Shown here: positions 1-12,046 of the stretch, in pieces
How positions within the stretch are numbered: position 1 is the stretch's first letter
How the letters are laid out: the number at the start of each line of letters is the position of its first letter
Source: Siphonodentalium dalli
Taxonomy: Eukaryota > Mollusca > Scaphopoda > Gadilida > Siphonodentaliidae
DNA length: 64,000 nucleotides
NCBI GenBank assembly: GCA_032622095.1
Contig: CP136069.1
Coordinates: 46,290,194-46,354,193, forward strand
Direction of reading: 5' to 3'
Made by a program: the position numbers and the translations under genes
The notes under the pieces: model-generated
Databases searched by the model: none
Told to the model about the DNA's origin: nothing
What the model saw: the letters and a program-made list of their open reading frames with translations, nothing else

Positions 1-506
1 GGATTACGTACGAATGAACGGTAAAAAGAATATGTGATATGCACATGTTTTCACATAGTATGCCTATCGTGAGACTGCCACGTGGTACATGTTTACTCTG
101 TATAACAGACTATATTTATAGGAGTTACAATACATATAATTGATGAAAAGAAATCACTAAGTATTTATACACCAGTCTACATCATATACGCTCTTTATTT
201 TGCTCCATGTAATGGAGATTTTAGAGTAACAATATGAAATATGACTAGTATACATCAAGTTGTTGAACGGTTGTTATCATACCGCTTGCCCGTGTATAGT
301 TAAATTGAACGGCGGATTTTGATTGGTTATTATAAATAGTACAATAAGTAATAAATACTTTTCCGATCGTCATTAAAGTGCGAACGCTATGTATAGTATG
401 AACCACCATTTGTATAATAATGGTGTTAATTTTGTGAGAAACTCACGTTCAATACCCCGTGTTGTAGTGGATTACCTCGAATAAACAGAGTGTTTCGTAA
501 GGACTT
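1..506. promoter_or_regulatory. Upstream region of the orphan ORF, with TATA-like box
   Basis: No coding potential is seen here. A TATAAATA string at 331-338 with ATTGG (reverse CCAAT) at 322-326 lies about 170 bp before the ATG at 507, an arrangement compatible with a polymerase II promoter. In AT-rich DNA such matches are frequent, so this is a weak inference. Confidence 0.25.
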
Positions 507-1112
507 ATGGAGGTAATTGATATGTTACCAGCAGAAATACGTCAGAAAGTGTATAAAGCTTTAGTTAACTCATCAACACTACGTGAAGAAATCAAGAATG
601 AATTACAGCAAACTTGGTTTCGAAGGGAAGAGAAGCTAATAATAAAGTTAATTTTAGAAGGACATTTTGTTGATGGTAGAGAGAGATTGGAATCTTTACT
701 GGAGAGAACAGAATTTGAAACAGATTTCTTACTAGATATTGTGGATCAACTGTTCTCTGACTGTTGGCTAATTAGAGGTATTGCTAAAAATAACGACATA
801 CGTTGGATTCGTGAACTTGTTGGAGATAACTTTGTTCGAATTTCTGTTTACAATGACGTGTTTTTCAATGAAAGAAGTCGGATATTCGAAGAAGAAACAT
901 CAATATGCGGTTACATCATTCTCCCAGAACCTTGTGATATTTTCACGATTGAAAAGATGTTTAATGAACAACTAGTATTGGATTACATTGTAAACACAAC
1001 TAAAACTATTTCAGAACTAGACAGTGAACTCATTTGGACCTTGGGAATAATCAGGACTTATGGTGATTATACACTGAAAACTAAAAAGCTTGGTTCTGAA
1101 CCACAGACCTAA
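507..1112 (+). CDS. Orphan hypothetical protein, 201 aa
   Basis: This is a single uninterrupted frame from a true ATG; an in-frame TAA at 498-500 sits two codons upstream, so this is the earliest start. I do not recognise the protein. It is acidic and mostly amphipathic, with helix-favouring stretches in residues 1-110 and alternating hydrophobic and charged residues. There is no evident signal peptide or membrane segment, and no metal-binding cluster. An AATAAA at 1250-1255 about 140 bp after the stop could be a polyadenylation signal. Length and composition make it the only non-transposon ORF in the first 50 kb that looks coding. It could be an intronless lineage-specific gene, one exon of a longer gene, or an ORF of an unrecognised mobile element, since the DNA downstream is repeat-rich. 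Confidence 0.5.
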   Translation: MEVIDMLPAEIRQKVYKALVNSSTLREEIKNELQQTWFRREEKLIIKLILEGHFVDGRERLESLLERTEFETDFLLDIVDQLFSDCWLIRGIAKNNDIRWIRELVGDNFVRISVYNDVFFNERSRIFEEETSICGYIILPEPCDIFTIEKMFNEQLVLDYIVNTTKTISELDSELIWTLGIIRTYGDYTLKTKKLGSEPQT

Positions 1113-2184
1113 CTCAGTGATCACTGACGAGTACCACTTGCAACCGTAGGCATCGCTTACCTGTGTTTGCTGAACATACTGCTACATACTAGAAATAGGT
1201 TACACAGATTGAGACAGCAAAACCTGTTATGTGTGTTAAGTGATCAAATAATAAAGTATAATTTACCTCAGTTCTTTCTTCTTTAGTCGTGGATGTACCC
1301 CATATGCTAAAAATAACTCACCATCGGGAATATTGGCCTTCGGTGATTTCACCTCCCACTAGTTTTTTGTTTTATATGAAACACAGTGGTGCATATGACC
1401 ATGCCCAACAAAAATATATTCAATATTGGTTGCCGATTAAAAATCCTTGAAATATACCTTTGATACATCAGGGTGCTTCTTTACCTCAATGTGTCTAGTC
1501 AATTACGCAAACAGTGTGTATCGTCCCTACTAGCTTTCTCTGTGCAGATGGTTATGATTGGCATTCCGATAAATTACATCGGAATGGTTTGGATTCGTAC
1601 CCGTATGCCAATTCAAAACTCATTAAGAGCGCGCTCATGAAGGTGTATAACTTTAATACTTCATGTCTATAGGCTAGTAACGGGAACCCATTGCGACCAG
1701 TGCATGTATATCGTATATATATATATTGATGTATAGGCAGTGGGTCTACGTAGCTCTCTAGATTTCTCTACCATTACCATAGCTATCATATACACACGCG
1801 TTCGAGTATGAACGATGGTCGGTTAGAACCTATGACCTAAAAAAGGGCCTGGGGACCGATCATATTCAAGTTACTTATAATTTACATTTGAAGCATAGTT
1901 TCAATGGGTTTATAACTTGAACGGTAAGTGGCCATATATAGCTAATACGACTGACTTAGACCATATTTTGACATTCTAAATGATACAAATGCTTACATAT
2001 TAGTCTATGTGAAGAGTGAGTACGCATTTTGTCTGTGACATAAACTGGCATATTGATATAAAATAACAACCATTTCTAAGCTAAATAACACTGTATATAA
2101 TATACAAAAATACCCAACGCCATTCGAAATGCAGAGAATTGAGTTACCTGCTCATGTAATTCACATGAAACGTGATGTGCATCA
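1113..2184. other. Non-coding stretch
   Basis: No gene is seen. It holds a possible AATAAA at 1250, a 9-bp-arm hairpin at about 1562-1586 (CATTCCGAT / ATCGGAATG) and a short TA run near 1715. Confidence 0.4.
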
Positions 2185-2740
2185 ATGGGGTACAATATTA
2201 TGCTATAGGTACCATTTCTAAAGTATACAACCATAACTCATTACTAGAAGACCTTAATCCCGAGTAATTGTGTTGTGTGTAACAGCGGGACTCAGTAATG
2301 GGTGTTCGTTGCTTTTGGATTAGTTTGCTTCGGTGACCATGTTGAACCCTATGCGTAATGTATTGTCTGATTATAGACACAAATGACGTGTACCTTTAAG
2401 GTATGTGACCCCGCGGGTACAATACTATGCTATTGGAACCATTTCTGAAGTAAATAAGCTTACTACGATGGAAATGTTTAACCCTACGTGTAATGTATTG
2501 TCTGATTATAGACAAAAGTGACGTGTACCTTTAAGGTATGTGATACCACGGGTACAATACTATGTTATTGGAACCATTTCTGAAGTAAATAAGCTTACTA
2601 CGGTGGACATGTTGAACCATATGTGTAATGTTTTGTGTGATTATAGACAAAAGTGACGTGTACCTTTAAGGTATGTGATCAAAATACGGTCAATTGTATG
2701 AACAATTTCTGAAGTAATGACACATCAATACCTTCATTTC
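2185..2740. repeat. Degenerate tandem repeat, about 135-bp unit
   Basis: The words GGGTACAATA, CCATTTCTGAAGTAA and GACGTGTACCTTTAAGG recur in the same order starting near 2187, 2415, 2550 and 2686. The two central units are nearly identical and the outer ones have drifted. A further diverged unit lies at about 3355-3410 and another at 3670-3740. Confidence 0.75.
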
Positions 2741-2804
2741 CTACAATGTTGCCTCGTGCATCGAATGTACATGCATATGTAACTTGAAAGCCAATATGTT
2801 ATAA

Positions 2805-3780
2805 TGTTGTTGTCTAACACACACGGGGTAATTTTATATGAATGAAAGCATGTAGATTGCAAAAATCTTTGTTAAAACTATGGACGTTTTTTTAAATAAA
2901 GAGCGTTTTTTTATTTACGGATAGACGGAATTAGGTTTAAATGCTTAATTTTAAATATAAATTTAGTAAACGATGGACATTAAAGGGGTACTGTACGCCA
3001 TTTTCTTTACATTTCCGGTGACAACAACGATCTAATATCGATAATATATAGAAACATAAGTAATTTGAGTCGAAGATGTATTCTGTAAACGCTCAGGTTA
3101 ATAGGCTATCTTAAAATTTAATAATTTAAAAGTTAATAATTTGATATAAATTTAGTAAACGATGGACATTAAGACAAATTTTGAAAATAAAGAGCGTTTT
3201 TTATTTACGGTTAGACGGAATTAGGTTTAAATGCTTGATTTTAAATGTAAATTTAGTACAATTCAGACAAATTTGAAAATAAAGAGCGTTTTATCGATAG
3301 ATACACTGAGTTAGGTTTAAATGCTTAAGTGATGTGTTCATTTAATGTACGTGACCACGGGTACAATAGTATGCTATATGAACCATTTCTGAAGTAATGA
3401 CACCTTATTATTATCACTAACACTGTGCCAATGCATTATATTATGTATGTCTGTCTCCCATAAATGTACAGGCTAATATGACCTATAAATTGAAGGTAAG
3501 TGGCCAGTCTGTTACAATGTTGTTGTCGTTTAACATACATTTCGTAAATTTTATATGAATGAAAGCATGTAGATTGCATAAATCTTTGTTAAAACTAGGT
3601 ACATTCAAACTATTTGGAAAATAAAGAGATGATTGATGTATACGCGGAATTAGGTTTAAATGCATAAATGACGTGTACCTTTAAGGTATGTGACCAAAAT
3701 GCGATGATTTGTATGCTATTTGAACCATATCTGAAGTAGTGATACACTAGAAAACCTTAATTTCTACAGAAACATTAATT
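2805..3780. repeat. Diverged direct duplication with internal short repeats
   Basis: The block at 2805-2885 (TGTTGTTGTC... GAAAGCATGTAGATTGCA) recurs at about 3520-3605. A second word, AATAAAGAGCG followed by GACGGAATTAGGTTTAAATG, recurs near 2897, 3186, 3280 and 3620. Together these describe roughly 700 bp duplicated in tandem, with later internal rearrangement. No coding potential is seen. Confidence 0.65.
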
Positions 3781-5065
3781 TTGTTTATCTCTCAGTCTCC
3801 ACAGATGCAGAAGCCATTAGGAGCATGCATTTGAATGACAGACCTATCGTGGCATTAAATGACTTAAACATGTGTTTAATTACGAAGCTTCGAGAAATTG
3901 TGTGTAGGATTTACTTTATTGGAAATGTTCAAATATCTATTGACAAGGCGTTGATTGATTCCTAATAGTTCGATTACAGATATTAAAGGGGTATTTAGAG
4001 AAAAAGCTTAACTAATGTTAGTGATGATTTAATCAATTGTACCATAACAGTTGACCATTAGGAGGGATACATAATGGGGAGTCAATAGGGATTCAGGGTT
4101 CATGCCGCTCGCGGTATAACTTTTGTGAGAATTAAATTGCATGGGTTATGCTCTGTAAGCATATGTTGGCTGCTTGGAGTTAGATGTGTATTTAATACCT
4201 AGATGGTCTCCCACGTGCTGAGAACTTTGTAGATTATTTTAATTTTATTAATTGTTTCAGAGGCAGCTAGAAAGGCATTTTATTTTTCCTAACCAATATG
4301 TGCAAATGATACCGGCCCCTGAATGTTTTTTATTCAAATTAGTGCAGGCTTAAATGTTTTATCACCTAGTGGTATGCATAATCTCATTAATCTGTTTCAC
4401 CGCTTTATCCCCGTCGGTATGGAGAATGTTCCAGAATGGTTACATGTTGTGTTATTAGCTTGAGAGCTCTGTGCCCTGCAGCCACACTAATTTGATGTTA
4501 TGCTGGAACATTTTTATTGTTCTGGAAAATTCTACAACATTCTAGATTGTTTTAATTTGTCGGCTTTTTCATAACCTTTTAGAAAGACAATTTCTTACCC
4601 AGTTTGTGCAAATGATATGTGGCCCCCGGAATAATAAGATTGAATGAATTACACATTAGATCGGCTATTATCTACGGTTACGCTGAATGTGTTTGAACGC
4701 TTAAATTACCAGATAAATTCATGGTGAAAACGCACTTAGTGCATAGCGTGTTTAGTGCACATCTGGCATCGAGTAAACCAGACATTATAGAATATGATGC
4801 TCTGTTATTGTTAGAAAGCGTGCCTCGTGGAATGTGTTTTCTACCAGGTACATAACAGTTAATAAATCTGTGAGATCAATAATGTTTTTATTAAAGGTAA
4901 AAAAAGTTAAAGGGGCCGAAGTGTTTTAAGGAGATTTGATAAATGATTTTAACTGCCTAAATTCTATGCGTGGAGAACGGTAAATAGATGCTATGATACC
5001 CAATGTGTGTACCGTGTGAAATTAACATTATATATATATTCTTTATTTCCTACATTCATTATGGA
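3781..5065. other. Non-coding stretch with one old duplication
   Basis: No gene is seen. About 4225-4330 and 4540-4640 are diverged copies (TTTTAATTT..., AGAAAGRCA, TGTGCAAATGAT...GGCCCC). The copies look old and lack terminal repeats. Confidence 0.4.
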
Positions 5066-5074
5066 TTTTACTAG

Positions 5075-5335
5075 AATGTTGAAAAAGATTTGTAGATTGT
5101 TCCAGAAACAAATATTTTACTAGATTGTTCCAGAAAGAATAATTTGCGTGGGAAGGAATATTTTTTACTAGATTGTTCCAGAAGATAAAATTGCGTGGGA
5201 AGGAGGAGCGATATATAATAATTAATAAGGGGGCGTTGCCATACTATGGGGCCATATACATATACACATACAAAGCATAGGAAAGGGGGCGTTGCCATAC
5301 TATGGAGCCATAGACCTATAGGAAAAGGGGTCCCA
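5075..5335. repeat. Short direct repeats (CTAGATTGTTCCAGAA and GGGGGCGTTGCCATACTATG)
   Basis: TAGATTGTTCCAGAA occurs three times between about 5091 and 5181. It is followed by two copies of GGGGGCGTTGCCATACTATG near 5229 and 5285. No gene is present. Confidence 0.6.
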
Positions 5336-5367
5336 TACCATCTGCCCCCACAGTCACATACATGCTG

Positions 5368-5523
5368 CTAGGGTATAACTGTAACCATCACAATGTGGTC
5401 AATGAGCCGGTTCCAATGATATCCATATTTGTATGGTTTTATTGAGACAGACCCAAGATAATTTTATAGGCTGTTGCAGCTTTATTTGGCCGGTTTTGGC
5501 CGGTTTGTTGGGTAAAGGGTTAA
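5368..5523. mobile_element. Right-hand fragment of the TTAACCCTTTACCC foldback MITE
   Basis: About 155 bp closely match the right end of the intact element at 19723-20121 (ATAACTGTAAC..., GGTTCCAATGATATCC, TTTGGCCGGTTTTGGCCGG). It ends in the same terminal TGTTGGGTAAAGGGTTAA. The left half and the internal hairpins are missing. Confidence 0.75.
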
Positions 5524-5593
5524 GTAAACTGGCTGGCATTGCACCCTCTTCCTATAGCGTTGAGCCCGTCGTAAAAGCCCGGAATACAACAGT

Positions 5594-6252
5594 CTAAGGC
5601 CCGTTCCAGACGACGGATTTTTGTCGACTCGAATCTAATACCAGACCCACAATTGTATTAAATGCGTCTAAAATGCGACGTTTGAAACAGTTAGATTCGT
5701 GTCAGACGCACCACTCTCCGTCCAATTCAGACGAATCTTCGTCGATGATGCGTTTGAAATCCGTTCGTCTTTCCAAACCTAATGACGTATCGATGGTGTT
5801 ATTAGCTTGGTGTTATGAGGCGTTACGCATTCACCGAGAAATAACTGCAACTAGCCACGTGGGCGCCGACCAATCAGAATGCTGGTTTTAGTGATGACAA
5901 CACTTAGTGTGTAAATATAGTATATTATATACCTGCATGTACTATATTCACCTCATATACCTGAGCACATATATTCGCGCTGCAGTCGCGCATATATATA
6001 TACATAATTTATACTGTATTTTAGTATATATATGTATAACATATACCGGTATATATAGGCCTCTATATCTACGCTTGACCAATTTTTGACGGTAACCGGG
6101 AATCCACCTTTAAATAAATCGACCGATGTATTAGATTCGACGCGACAAAGATGCGTCCGTCTGAAACAAAATTGACCGCAGTCGCATCACCGACGGATTT
6201 AATACAATTAGATTCGAGTCGACAAAAATCCGTCGTTTGGAACGGGCCTTAG
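5594..6252. mobile_element. 659-bp MITE with about 43-bp terminal inverted repeats
   Basis: The left end CTAAGGCCCGTTCCAGACGA is matched in inverse at the right end (ending GGAACGGGCCTTAG), with pairing continuing through GATTTTTGTCGACTCGAATC for about 43 bp with one or two mismatches. Subterminal GTCTGA/GACGCG-type motifs repeat in both orientations. There is no transposase inside, so it is non-autonomous. No clear target duplication was identified, so the superfamily is uncertain. Confidence 0.8.
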
Positions 6253-7335
6253 GCAACTGGAGTCCATGCAAACACAAAATAGACACTGATTATAACCATT
6301 CATCACTCAAAATAATATATATATCGACACACAAAACATAAACAAAAACAAGGTAAGTGTTCATCGCCGGTCCAGGTTCGGGTTGCGGGGGGTGGTTGCT
6401 TATTGCTGTTGTGGCATCCACCCCATACGCAGTATAGGCAAACACCTACTGTGCATGGACAGATAGTAATCTACTTACAAACTCACAAACCATACATGCC
6501 CTATTCATCGGAATTACAGCATCCAAAAGTGGGTTGTAGGAGAGGGCTGACAGTCCTTTCAAATCTTCCCGGGTATCATCTCAAACTCCAAACTTTCGGT
6601 TACCATGGGAATACCCATAGGTTACATTTAAGTAAATATGACTCTGATCACACGTGGGTTAGACCAATTCTTCTCGGTCCACAACAGCTTGGGGTATACG
6701 TTGCGATTATGCTGTTTTTGGACCGAGTACCCTCCCGTTACTCTTCTATAACGGACTTTACGCCCATAATCGTGGGCGGGACGATTTTGACGAGAGTTAT
6801 CTTCCTTGTATGTCCTCGGATGAGGTCAAATGGAAGCTTTGCGTATCAGAACAGGCAGCCTTTCCCAAGCGTGATGATATCAAACATGCATATATAAGAG
6901 GTCCGTTAAATGTCAAAGCAACGAGATCTATAAGTAAACAAATCCTTGTTTTCCAGAGAATTTCGATTTGTCGCGCTATCAGAAAATGATAACATTAAGC
7001 GATCGTATCATCACTATACCTTTATCTATCACGGTAAATGATATATCATTTTGAAGACTTAGTAATCGCGGACATGTCACATGATTAATCACATTCAGGG
7101 GTTTACGTGAATGCACGGGCTCCACGTGTACATGTTTTTGAATGAAAGTCCGCTATAGAAGAGCAACGGCGGGACTCTGTCCAAAACAGTATCAACCCAA
7201 CGGATATCTCAAGCTGTTGTGGACAATGTGGTAATGGTTTTGATAACAATTGCGATGGATCCAAGTCATTTTAACAGTAATTAAGTTATTGTATCAGTGT
7301 AACAACGCGGTAATACCACCAGACTTCCCTTAGGG
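6253..7335. other. Non-coding stretch
   Basis: A 164-codon open frame at 6403-6897 opens with TTG, has no recognisable domain and an irregular composition, and is not accepted as a gene. Nothing else is evident. Confidence 0.4.
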
Positions 7336-8090
7336 GATGTTTATACATTAGCCGGATAAGATCCTATTCGCTTTAGCCGGTAACGATAACAATAGAATGT
7401 GTATACTTCGCCGGGTAAGAATTTCAACTATCCGGATATGCAGCTATTCGGTTTTCATTTTCTGGATTAAATTACTCAATACAAGCAACTTGTTGTCGTA
7501 TAGATTCTAATTCGTTCTGCATTTAAGTTAGATCTTTATCTGGACAGGTGTCATGCCGTCATGGATGATTGCCTGTCAACTATTAACTCGAGCAATAGTG
7601 TGGTGTTAGCACTGATAGACCAGTCCGCTTTTCGCCTGTGTGTGTGGGTCAGTGTGTCAGTTTGATTGTCTCTAATCAGCCGTCCATCGGTGGTCACGCA
7701 CCTTGATTACAAGCTATTATTATAAATACTAATTGATGATGACACACGTACACGCATGTGTACGGTACATTTGTTTCGCATTATGGGGAATTAAATGTGC
7801 ATGCTCATGTACTTGTATGATCATATATATGGAAGAAATGAGTTGGCAAGTTTCAATAGATTCAAACGAAATGGACAATTAGTTCAATAATCTAAATCTG
7901 AGTGCGTCGTGGACATATATATACAGGGACGGATCTAGAGGGCCTGATTTGGAGGCGTGTGACTGTTCATCTTTGGAATTTCCAACTGCACCAAATCTTG
8001 AACCTCACCAAACTCACAAGTTCGCGTAAATCCATGTACATACCCCCTTGGGCTTTAATCTAACGTTCCACTCACAGTAATCCTCTAGTC
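7336..8090 (+). mobile_element. Composite transposon end, copy 1
   Basis: From GGATGTTTATACATTAGCCG onward this block matches 11645-12046 plus 13420-13690 at high but imperfect identity. Inside both copies is CAGGGACGGRTCTAG (7924 here, 13474 there), which resembles a hAT-type terminus. Because both copies share it with the same flanks, the hAT end was already in place before the composite was copied. The terminal motif recurs in reverse at about 25025-25085. Confidence 0.6.
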
Positions 8091-9805
8091 CTTATGGCAC
8101 TCCTTTATTCTGCTAAATTTCTAGCTCGCCAGTGCATAGCCTACAGAGGTCATCTTGAGATGGACTCGAATTTCGTGCAGCTTGTCAAACCCAGGTGTGA
8201 TGATATTCCTGAATTGAGTTCTTGGCTTTTGCGTAAGAAGAGATATGTATCACCACAGATGCAAAATGAAATGATTAAAGTGATAGCACTCAACGTTCTG
8301 ATGCAGATTGTCGACGAAATCCGTGGATCACAGTTCTATTCAATCATGGCGAATGGAACCACCGATATATCAAACCGGCAGCAATTAGTTGTATGTTTGC
8401 GGTGGATTGATGATGATCTACAGCCACATGAAGATTTCATTGGTCTCTATCAGATAGAGAAAGCAGATGCATCAACAATCACCTCTCTAATACGTGATGT
8501 CTTGATCCGAACTCAGATGCCACTGGCGAAATGCAGGGGTCAATGTTACGACGGGTGTAGCACCATGGCATGTTCTATAAACGGAGTGGCAACATCCATA
8601 AAAAGGGCAGAATCGCGCGAGCCATTCACGTATTGCTTCTGGCACGCACTGAGCCTCGCGTGTGGCGACAGCATCAAACAATGTAAATAATAAAACTAGT
8701 CAAAGCGTCACCAAAACGAGAGCGACAACTACGGAATATCAAAATAGAACAGACGAATCCTGAAACTGATTCCGTTGATTTTCGAACCATGTGTCCCACA
8801 AGGTGGACTGTGCGCGCATGGGCAAGTACGAGCATTTTACATAACTACTGTTAGACTTGTGGGACTGGGTAGAGACTGAAACGAACGATACTGAGACCAA
8901 ATCCAAAGTTCAAGGTGTTGGATATCAGATGAGAAAGTACGACTTCTTTTTTAGGGCTTCATTGGCTGTACTCATTTTATCACATGCGGATTCATTGAGT
9001 GAAACCCTACAAACAATGAAACTATCGGCATGTGAGGCCAAATCAATTGCTTCAATGACTGTCAAGACTCTGGTGTCAATTAGAGATGAAACTTCGTGGA
9101 AGCTTTTTTGGGAGAAGACATGTCGAGTTGCAAAGGAAACGAAACAAATAGGTGAACCGATTCTATCCCGCAGAAAACGAGCACCAAAAAAATGGAGGAG
9201 TTTGTATAGGAGGAGACACAGCAGCGGAATATCCAGAAAACCCAGTCTCACTACATACGTATTTACTATGAATCTTTAGATCTCATTATCTCAACTATAA
9301 ATGATCGTTTCGACCAGCCAGATTACGGTGCATACTCTGATTGCAATGAACTTTTGTTGGCTGCGGTTAGCGGACGTGACAACGAAGCAACGCTTAGTCG
9401 TGTGACTAACATTTTCGGTGATGGTCTATGTCCGTCGATGCTGAATACTCATCTCAGAACTCTGAGGAGTACTTTTGATGGTAATGCGCAACATATGCAT
9501 GACATCCTCAAACATTTCCAAGAAATGGGGCATGGTCCGAGAAAGTTGATGAGTGAGGTATAGTAACATTATTAAAGATCCTCGCGATAGAACCTGCAAC
9601 GAACGCGACGAGCGAGCGATCATTCAGCACACTAAGAAGGCTGAAGAACCACTTAAGGTCGATATATGAGTCAAGACCGTTTGAATCGCTTGATGGTGTG
9701 TGACATAATTATATAGAGAACATCTTGACAATATCGACATGAAAGAGGTTTCAAATGAATTTGTTCATGGGAATGATGCTCGTCTGGATACGTTTGGATT
9801 GTATG
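8088..9805 (+). pseudogene. hAT-type (DUF4371/ZMYM-like) transposase, decayed
   Basis: Residues of the DUF4371 / zinc-finger-MYM-like hAT transposase family are recognisable across three reading frames. The first part (8094-8690) holds FLARQCIAYRGH, GTTDISNRQQLVVCLRW, HEDFIGLYQI, CRGQCYDG and FWHALSLACGD. The next section, around 8760-8830, reads FRTMCPTRWTVRAW. The part at 8857-9279 continues the family's DFFF...LILSHADSLSETLQ and SIRDE blocks. Near 9600-9720 is the C-terminal dimerisation region, ERSFSTLRRLKNHLRS. Several frameshifts and stops break it, and the N-terminus before the FLARQ block is missing, so no active enzyme is expected. An intact protein would be a cut-and-paste transposase acting on hAT TIRs in the nucleus. 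Confidence 0.85.
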
Positions 9806-11644
9806 ACATTTAATGGACAACTATTGTGCATTCATACTTATCGTATATGAACGAGAGACAGACATTGTTTTCTTTGCGGTTAAACTAAATATGAAATTAA
9901 TTTGTTAGTTGAAGTCTTAAGTACAGTTGTAGTCAGAATAAGTTTTAATTTAAGTGATGGATTACTGTTAATTATTTTATTGTTTTAGTCCGAAATATGG
10001 TACCCACTCCCGTGCTCTCCCCTTGATACCCCCAATATTTATAGCTTCCTATGCCCTGACTCATAGAATATAAGCTTCACTGTTGTATAGTTTACATATC
10101 TAGTACTGCATGATGTTAAGAATATATATGTGGTTATATAAACCTGAATTTTCAAGCAGAAAGGGTCCCAGTTGAATATCAGATGAAAAAGTCATTTGAA
10201 ATTTTATTTTCAAATAATCCCGGGCCCAGTTTTCAAATACTTGCGTTACATTCAGTCAACGTCTTTTCAGCCTTTGTTTAGTTTTATAAACTAATGTGTT
10301 CTTGTCAGCACACATCAATATAATACAGAAAATATTTGGTCTAATATTTTTAGCCAGGATCTCAAAAGTACTAACCCTCCCCAACATGCTGAATATTGCC
10401 ATATATTTATAATAAGTTATATCACTTTTAGGCTCTTTGCGGAATATGGGACAAGCTTCTGTTTGATAGTGATTCGGGAGTACTTTTTTATGAGGAATTC
10501 ATTGGCTCCGTCCATTGTTTGTATAAATAGGGCCGAAATCCTATTTTAGGTGCCAGAACCCAATTTTGGTGTTCAGCCATATTTTCTGACATTTTCGCCC
10601 CTAATTGAAACTTACTTTGATATATCTACACGGTCGCCACATACATACATCATTTATATTATTTTCTATGACATCCTATGTTGGGATTGCCCCTCTTGTA
10701 GAACCTTGTCCCCAAAACTCCAAAAGTGAGCAACTACAAAATTGACTAAATTTCAGAATGGTACCGAATATAAGATACTTGTTCGTGTGCCAGCTTTTCA
10801 TAAGTGTGAATGTGTGGTTTAATCATCAACGAGACAGTTATATGGATCAATAGATATCCAAACAGAAGTGACCGTATAGACCCCCATATTTATCAAAGAA
10901 AAAGAGATACTGACATATATTTCTCCCGAGGATGGTGAAGGTGGCTCTCATATCTCGCTGAATGTATTCCTTCAATCGTTCGACCATGGAGCTCACAAAT
11001 TAATATTGACCCATAAACTAATTACGTATGTGCATAATTACATGTATGGCAAATGCTTTCTGTCTCCAAAAAGAGTGTATGGCAAGTGCTTTCTCTCTCC
11101 AAAAAAAGTGCGGATGAACTTAGCGATGGATATATAGCAAAATGATTTGAAAGAAACCAATGCCATAGACCCACCCCAGCTTCAACGTATATTTGTATAA
11201 ACTATATCTGCACTATAACACAGACAAAATATCAACCCAGTTATCAAGGATAGTTTATAGACTGAATCAGTGCACACCGTTTATCAAAACTCGAGTAGTC
11301 TCTCTACCTACGTATCCACATTATGTGTCACAAGATAGAACTAATTTAACTGTCCTCAATTATGTTCAAGTACAAACAGGTGAGGGACTTGGTAACTGAC
11401 ACCAGAGATATAACAACTATCAACGGAGAAGTATGAATAATGTAATCGGAGATTCAAAATCGAAGAACAGTTTTCCTTGTTTCTGTGACATCTTAAGTTT
11501 GATTCTTGTAAATGTGTTTGAGCCACACTCGACCTGACACACATCGAATTGTTGCACAAACTATCGCTGCGAGCACCTATATAATTCCGAACCATGCTTC
11601 TGTATCCGGCCAGCATATTGCTCTTGCGTTACCAATGACGTGGG
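9806..11644. other. Non-coding stretch with a diverged long-TIR-arm relic
   Basis: About 10530-10710 (CCCAATTTTGGTGTTCAGC..., GCCACATA) is a diverged copy of the inner arm of the long-TIR element found intact at 37062-40502. About 11042-11110 holds two copies of a 45-bp unit ending CTCTCCAAAAA. A candidate, unproven 3' hAT end (TATGCCCTG) lies at 10050-10058. No gene is seen. Confidence 0.45.
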
Positions 11645-12046
11645 GGTGTTTATACATTAGATGGATAAGATCCTATCCGTTATAATCGGTTTGCGATAAC
11701 AATAGACTGTTTATACTTCACCGGGTAAGAATCACAGTTATCCGATGAAGCAGCTATCCGGTTTTCATCTTCTGGATTAAATTATTCAATACAAGCAACA
11801 TGTTGTCGTATATATTATAATTCGCTCTTCATTTAAGTTAGGTCTTTATCTGGTGTCAACCAAAGGAGGGTTGTTAGCAGGTGTCATGCAGCCACACGTA
11901 CATGTACTCTGCACGTGCATGACACATTTGTTTCGCATTCAAGGGAATTTAATGTACGTGTTCATGTACATGTATGTTCATATATATGGAAGAAATGGGA
12001 TGGCACATTTCAATGGATTCAAACGTCATTGACAATTTGTTCATTA

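Noticed and set aside
6403-6897. 164-codon open frame on plus strand
   Set aside because: It opens with TTG, not ATG, shows no domain, and nothing around it resembles a gene.
8487-9623. Minus-strand frames in the hAT region
   Set aside because: They are antisense to the recognisable plus-strand transposase text.
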